Assembly: GCA_013695925.1 (NCBI GenBank)
Contig: JACCZO010000406.1
Coordinates: 1 to 17,768, forward strand
Origin: Chthoniobacterales bacterium
GTDB lineage: Bacteria; Verrucomicrobiota; Verrucomicrobiia; Chthoniobacterales; UBA10450
Length of the DNA: 17,768 bases
Direction: 5' to 3'
A program made the position numbers and the translations under genes. The notes below the pieces were generated by a model. That model made no database searches. It saw only the letters and a list, made by a program, of their open reading frames with translations, and was not told the origin of the DNA. This document shows, piece after piece, positions 14,886 through 17,768 of the stretch. How positions within the stretch are numbered: the first letter of the stretch is position 1; the number at the start of each line of letters is the position of its first letter.

Positions 14886-15691
14886 GCCACGGTGTTCTTG
14901 AAGCGCGTCGCGATTTGTTTCTCTGGCAACGTCTTGATTCCTTCGCGCGAGATGATCTTGATCAGCGGGAAAATCTTCGCATTGCGATCCACCCCGCCGG
15001 TCGCGGTATCGGCTTCGGCCGCCGTGTCCAGCGCGCGCAACGCGACCGTGATCGCATCTTCTTCGCGCAATTTGTGAAGCGGCTTTTTTCCCCAGCGATT
15101 TTCGTAAAACAAAACCCCGCGCACCGCCGGCGATCCCGAGCCGGTAGCGGCGTACTCGGTCACCTCAAACTGGGCGCCCATCGCGTCGTAAAAATAAAGC
15201 CGCGCCTGACCTTTCCCCGCAAAATCGTAGGTCGCAAAAATCGGCACCACCACGCCGACCCCCTGCATGACGAAGCCAAAGTTATCGCGCAGCAATTTCG
15301 AGAGTGCGCGCACTTTTCCATCCACGCTCATTTCCTGGAGTTGGGTGCGCCGAAAATACTGAAGTGAATGCTCCAGCACCCGCGCCATTTCCCAGGCCGT
15401 CGCCGGCACGCCCGCGATGGCCATGATCGAGTGCCGGTCAATTTCCAACACTTTGTCCGCCCGATCGTAGACCACCGTATTCCCCGCCGTTGCCCGCCGG
15501 TCGCCCGCAACCAAAACTCCGCCGGTGAACTTGAAGGCGAGAATCGTCGTCGCCTGCGCAGGAGTGAAAGACGACGCCAGATCTCCCATTGGTCCCATGC
15601 CTCCGATCGAACTAATGGGAGCGATGAGCCCCTGCCGCCGCAAGAGCGCCGGAAAATCGGACGCGCCGTCGCCTAACGAGTCGGGCGTCAC
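14882..15691 (-). CDS. prcB: Bacterial 20S proteasome beta subunit, N-terminal Thr hydrolase
   Basis: 269 residues from GTG 15691, which overlaps the ubact stop (GTGA). Beta subunits form the inner catalytic rings. A 47-residue propeptide ends ...PAQA and precedes TTILAFKFTGGVLVAGDRR. Numbering Thr48 as Thr1 puts Asp64 at position 17 and Lys80 at position 33, so the Thr1/Asp17/Lys33 catalytic set is intact and the subunit should be active after self-cleavage. Further PrcB-like blocks are KVLEIDRHSIMAIAGVPATAWEMAR, FVMQGVGVVVPIFATYD, YAATGSGSPAVRG, and ALDTAAEADTATGGVDRNAKIFP. The residue before Thr1 is Ala where Gly is usual. CGTTAGGC (15671-15678) encodes SLG in the propeptide. Confidence 0.93.
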   Translation of the reverse strand: MTPDSLGDGASDFPALLRRQGLIAPISSIGGMGPMGDLASSFTPAQATTILAFKFTGGVLVAGDRRATAGNTVVYDRADKVLEIDRHSIMAIAGVPATAWEMARVLEHSLQYFRRTQLQEMSVDGKVRALSKLLRDNFGFVMQGVGVVVPIFATYDFAGKGQARLYFYDAMGAQFEVTEYAATGSGSPAVRGVLFYENRWGKKPLHKLREEDAITVALRALDTAAEADTATGGVDRNAKIFPLIKIISREGIKTLPEKQIATRFKNTVA

Positions 15692-15864
15692 TGGCCGGTG
15701 CGCTGCCGGTAGCGCTTCGATTGGTTCGGATCCACCTTGCGCATCTTTTTCAAAAGATCGCGCGTGTCCGGCTTGGAAACGTCGGGAGATTTGGGTCCGC
15801 CCCCATCACCTTGCTTCGGCCCCCAAGGCACGGGCGCCACCGGTTTTTCCGTCCGTTCGGGCAT
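15688..15864 (-). CDS. ubact: UBact, Pup-like ubiquitin-like protein modifier (58 aa)
   Basis: A short frame found by translating upstream of prcB: ATG 15864 to TGA 15690-15688, 58 residues. It begins MPERTEKPVAPVPW and has a Gly-rich middle GDGGGPKSP. It continues with KPDTRDLLKKM and the strongly basic KVDPNQSKRYRQR, and ends Thr-Gly-Gln. This matches what I know of UBact, the Pup-like modifier reported in Gram-negative phyla with proteasomes (Nitrospirae, Verrucomicrobia, Armatimonadetes, Planctomycetes). Like Pup it is small, disordered-looking and ends Gly-Gln or Gly-Glu. A terminal Gln implies deamidation by a Dop-like enzyme before a PafA-like ligase attaches it to substrate lysines. 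The stop overlaps the prcB start by 4 nt (GTGA), a strong sign of joint expression. No clear promoter or Shine-Dalgarno is visible in the divergent gap to 15945. Confidence 0.9.
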   Translation of the reverse strand: MPERTEKPVAPVPWGPKQGDGGGPKSPDVSKPDTRDLLKKMRKVDPNQSKRYRQRTGQ

Positions 15865-15944
15865 GAAAAAACGCTATCGTGAATGCGCCGAAACGCAAAC
15901 GCAGCGCGCTTGCCAGCGTCGGACGGAAATGCCAAGCTTGGCCC

Positions 15945-16412
15945 ATGATTCGCCGCCTCCGCACTCTCGCGCTCCTCCTTCTCGCTCTCTCGCTCCTCGT
16001 CCGCGCCTCCGCGCAGAGCCCGGCTCCGGCCACCAGTCCCGCAGGCTCGGAGCTGCTCAACCTGGCGAAAAAGATCGACGAACAGAACATCAAGATCGAC
16101 CTCCTTTCGCAGCAGATTCTGCGTCTGCAGCAGGAGATCGAGCATCCCAGGCAAATGGGTCTCGATCACACCGTTCCTGCAGCCACCGCGGTTTCCTCTC
16201 CCGTCTCCTCCGCCGCCAACACCCATGTCGTGGCCCGCGGCGAGACTCTCACTTCCATCGCCCGGCAGTACAAAGTCACGATCGATGAGCTGCAAAAACT
16301 GAATCGCATCGAGGACGCGACCAAGCTGCGGGCCGGCCAGACCCTCGTCATCCCGGGCGCTCCCCCGGCAGCGGCCTCGCCCTCGCCCAGCGCCTCCGCG
16401 CCTAACCAATAA
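15945..16412 (+). CDS. Exported LysM-domain protein
   Basis: 155 residues from ATG 15945. A longer frame from 15879 adds a basic lead without signal-peptide character, so the internal ATG is chosen. It has a signal peptide (MIRRLRTLALLLLALSLLVRASAQ), then a short coiled coil about 33-65 (LLNLAKKIDEQNIKIDLLSQ, LRLQQEIEH). A Ser/Ala linker leads to one LysM domain about 92-137 (THVVARGETLTSIARQYKVT, ELQKLNRIEDATKLRAGQTLVIP). LysM binds N-acetylglucosamine in peptidoglycan, so the protein probably sits at the wall. An Ala/Pro/Ser tail ends APNQ. It is divergent from ubact, with 80 nt between the starts. The stop overlaps the next start (TAATG). A one-mismatch copy of the 8-mer, GCCTAACC, lies at 16400-16407. 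Confidence 0.88.
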   Translation: MIRRLRTLALLLLALSLLVRASAQSPAPATSPAGSELLNLAKKIDEQNIKIDLLSQQILRLQQEIEHPRQMGLDHTVPAATAVSSPVSSAANTHVVARGETLTSIARQYKVTIDELQKLNRIEDATKLRAGQTLVIPGAPPAAASPSPSASAPNQ

Positions 16413-16954
16413 TGGAATCGACGGCGAACCAGCATTGGTTCCTTTGCAAGCACGAGGACGGCAGCATTTTTGGTCCGCTCCCCTTTTCCCAAGTCCGCCG
16501 CTGGGCCGCGACAGCGCAGGTCGCGCCCCACGACAAGCTTTCCCACGATCAGCAGACCTGGCTCAAGGCACCGATGTTTCCGGAGCTGGAAATGGATTGG
16601 CTCGTCGAGGTGACGAACGATCGCTATTACGGACCAACCACCCTCGGCGCGGTGCAGGAGTTTCTCCGCCTCGGCGAAATCGGCGATGAGACCTTCGTCA
16701 TCAATTCCTGCGACGGCTCGCGCCGCCAGATCCGGGAGTTGCGCGATCTCTTTCCATGGGCCAGCGCAGTGGATGAGGAGGCGCTCGAAGAAGCGCCCGC
16801 TACGACCACGATGGCGATCAACTTGCGCAACCGGATCAGCGATCTGGAGCAGAGCCTCTTCGAGGAGCGCCGCGCTCTGCAGGAGTGCGAAGAGCGCTAC
16901 CGCAAATTGGAAGAGCGCTATCGCGAAAGGGAAGCGCGTTACCACCCGCAGTAG
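16412..16954 (+). CDS. GYF_2-like domain protein with C-terminal coiled coil
   Basis: 180 residues, cytoplasmic by appearance. Residues about 8-55 (HWFLCKHEDGSIFGPLPFSQ, VRRWAATAQVAPHDKLSHDQQTWLKA) fit the GYF_2 pattern: W-x-DG-x-GP-x-Q, then a W and a P-x-D-x-(V/L)-S-x-D-x-x-W-x-x-A run. A second, weaker copy may follow at about 63-110 (WLVEVTNDRYYGPTTLGAVQEF to INSCDGSRRQIREL). The C-terminus, about 135-178, is a charged coiled coil rich in Glu/Arg (EERRALQECEERYRKLEERY). GYF-type domains bind proline-rich peptides; the GYF_2 subgroup in bacteria is uncharacterised. It is coupled to the LysM gene by a 1-nt overlap in TAATG. The stop TAG is part of the downstream inverted repeat. Confidence 0.7.
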   Translation: MESTANQHWFLCKHEDGSIFGPLPFSQVRRWAATAQVAPHDKLSHDQQTWLKAPMFPELEMDWLVEVTNDRYYGPTTLGAVQEFLRLGEIGDETFVINSCDGSRRQIRELRDLFPWASAVDEEALEEAPATTTMAINLRNRISDLEQSLFEERRALQECEERYRKLEERYREREARYHPQ

Positions 16955-17099
16955 ACGTTTCGCTCTGCGAAGCGCGGGCATCGACTTCGTTCGGAGGCCA
17001 GCCCGGACCCTCCAGAGCCGCGCCAGAGGCCGGCATTTCCCGGGAGCGGGAGCGGGGCGGCTGAGGCAACCGCCGCGCTTCGCAAAGCGAAGCGTCTAC
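16951..17099. repeat. REP-like inverted-repeat element between convergent genes, element D
   Basis: The two ends are a 27-nt inverted repeat with 25 matches: GTAGACG, then (T/C)TTCGCT(C/T)T, then GCGAAGCGCGG. The left arm starts at 16951 and the right arm ends at 17099. Each arm begins with GTAG and is itself palindromic (right arm CGCTTCGC AAA GCGAAGCG), the layout of a REP sequence; two in inverted orientation make a BIME-like unit. The TAG of each GTAG is the stop codon of a flanking gene (GYF_2-like on +, ABC exporter on -). The stems probably terminate transcription from both sides. It is a different family from the GGTGG elements; a small MITE is an alternative. Confidence 0.85.
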
Positions 17100-17768
17100 G
17101 AGATCAGCTCGGCGGCCGATTCAAAGTCGCCCTCCGCGGTCTCGAGAAAACTTTGTTCGCAAAGACGGGCATACTTCCCGCCTAACGACAGCAGTTCGGC
17201 GTGCGTTCCCCGCTCAATGATCCGGCCGCGCTCCAGAACCAGGATCTGATTCGCCCGCAGAATGGTCGAGAGTCGGTGCGCGATGACAAAGCACGTCCGA
17301 TGCGCCATCAAATGTTCCAGCGCTTCCTGAATCAACCGCTCTGTCGTTGTGTCGACGCTGGCCGTCGCCTCGTCCAGGATCAGAATCGGCGGATCTTTCA
17401 GGATCGCGCGCGCGATCGAGACGCGCTGCTTTTCGCCCACGCTCAATTTCACCCCACGCTCTCCCACCACGCTACCGAGGCCATTCGGCAAGCGGTCGAT
17501 AAACCCGCGCGCATTGGCCGCTTCCGCCGCGCGCAGGACTTCCTCGTCGCTCGCATCCGGTTTTCCCATGAGCAGGTTTTCCCGAATCGTGCCGTTAAAA
17601 AGAAAACTTTCCTGTGTGACCAAACCCACCATCTCGCGCAACGCCTTCATTCCGTAGGAGCGAAGCGGTTTTCCATCCACGAGAATCTCGCCCGAGGTCA
17701 GCTCGTAAAAACGCGTCAGCAGATTCACCAGCGTCGACTTGCCCGCGCCGGTTGTGCCGACAAGCGCC
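17096..17768 (-). CDS. ABC exporter ATP-binding domain, MsbA-like (partial, N-terminus off the right edge)
   Basis: The frame is open from the window edge to TAG (complement of 17096-17098), giving the complete nucleotide-binding domain without the membrane part. In order: Walker A VGTTGAGKST; Q-loop VGLVTQESFLFNGTIRENL; signature region KLSVGEKQRVSIARAIL; Walker B ILILDEATASVD; H-loop FVIAHRLSTI; and the exporter C-terminus LERGRIIERGTHAELLSLGGKYA. The signature is LSVGE instead of the usual LSGGQ, a conservative variation seen in exporters. The pattern is that of type IV exporters with a fused membrane domain such as MsbA (lipid A flippase) or multidrug exporters; which one cannot be told here. 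GCCTAACG at 17180-17187 encodes SLG in LLSLGGKY. The stop codon is inside the REP-like element. Confidence 0.9.
   Translation of the reverse strand, partial: ALVGTTGAGKSTLVNLLTRFYELTSGEILVDGKPLRSYGMKALREMVGLVTQESFLFNGTIRENLLMGKPDASDEEVLRAAEAANARGFIDRLPNGLGSVVGERGVKLSVGEKQRVSIARAILKDPPILILDEATASVDTTTERLIQEALEHLMAHRTCFVIAHRLSTILRANQILVLERGRIIERGTHAELLSLGGKYARLCEQSFLETAEGDFESAAELIS

Overview
The window is a GC-rich stretch of a Gram-negative bacterium. It carries bamA and an ompH/skp-type chaperone gene, so there is an outer membrane, and mqnC of the futalosine route to menaquinone. It also carries a bacterial 20S proteasome (prcB, prcA) preceded by a 58-codon ubiquitin-like modifier of the UBact type. 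UBact plus a proteasome in a Gram-negative cell, with several small exported proteins and REP-like dispersed hairpins, suggests Verrucomicrobiota (possibly the Chthoniobacterales/Spartobacteria side) or a related PVC lineage. The phylum is inferred from gene content, not proven.

Layout. 1-1135 (-): a POT/PTR2 peptide transporter running off the left edge. 1265-1483 (-): a small lipoprotein. 1557-2295: a REP-like hairpin, a frameshifted RAYT (Y1/HUH transposase) and a second REP-like cluster. 2350-4528 (+): an exported S9-family peptidase whose frame is broken where the catalytic-serine segment should be. 4617-5681 (+): glpX-type fructose-1,6-bisphosphatase. 5696-5835: a third REP-like cluster. 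5926-8336 (+): a beta/gamma-crystallin protein with two calcium-motif matches, an exported alpha/beta hydrolase, and mqnC. 8506-11527 (+): bamA and ompH, closed by a clear intrinsic terminator. 11670-12485 (+): a DUF3108-type exported protein.

From 15864 down to 12501 (-) runs a compact gene set: ubact, prcB, prcA, an exported N-acetylmuramoyl-L-alanine amidase and a two-repeat peptidoglycan-binding protein. The first three overlap by 4 nt each (GTGA, then ATGA). Divergent from it, 15945-16954 (+), are an exported LysM protein and a GYF_2-like protein coupled by a TAATG overlap. 16951-17099 is a REP-like inverted-repeat element whose ends carry the stop codons of both convergent genes. 17096-17768 (-) is the C-terminal part of an ABC exporter.

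Two signals cut across genes. First, the 8-mer CGTTAGGC (reverse GCCTAACG) occurs 11 times exactly by eye, with five further CGTTAGG cores, in both orientations and all reading registers and often on stop codons or near gene starts. That is far above the roughly 0.5-0.7 expected by chance, and it looks like a DNA-level genome signal such as an uptake sequence. Second, two REP-like families with GTAG- or GTGG-type heads share the window with a RAYT gene. The most notable functional system is the UBact-proteasome cluster; its ligase/deamidase (PafA/Dop-like) and ring ATPase are not in this window.
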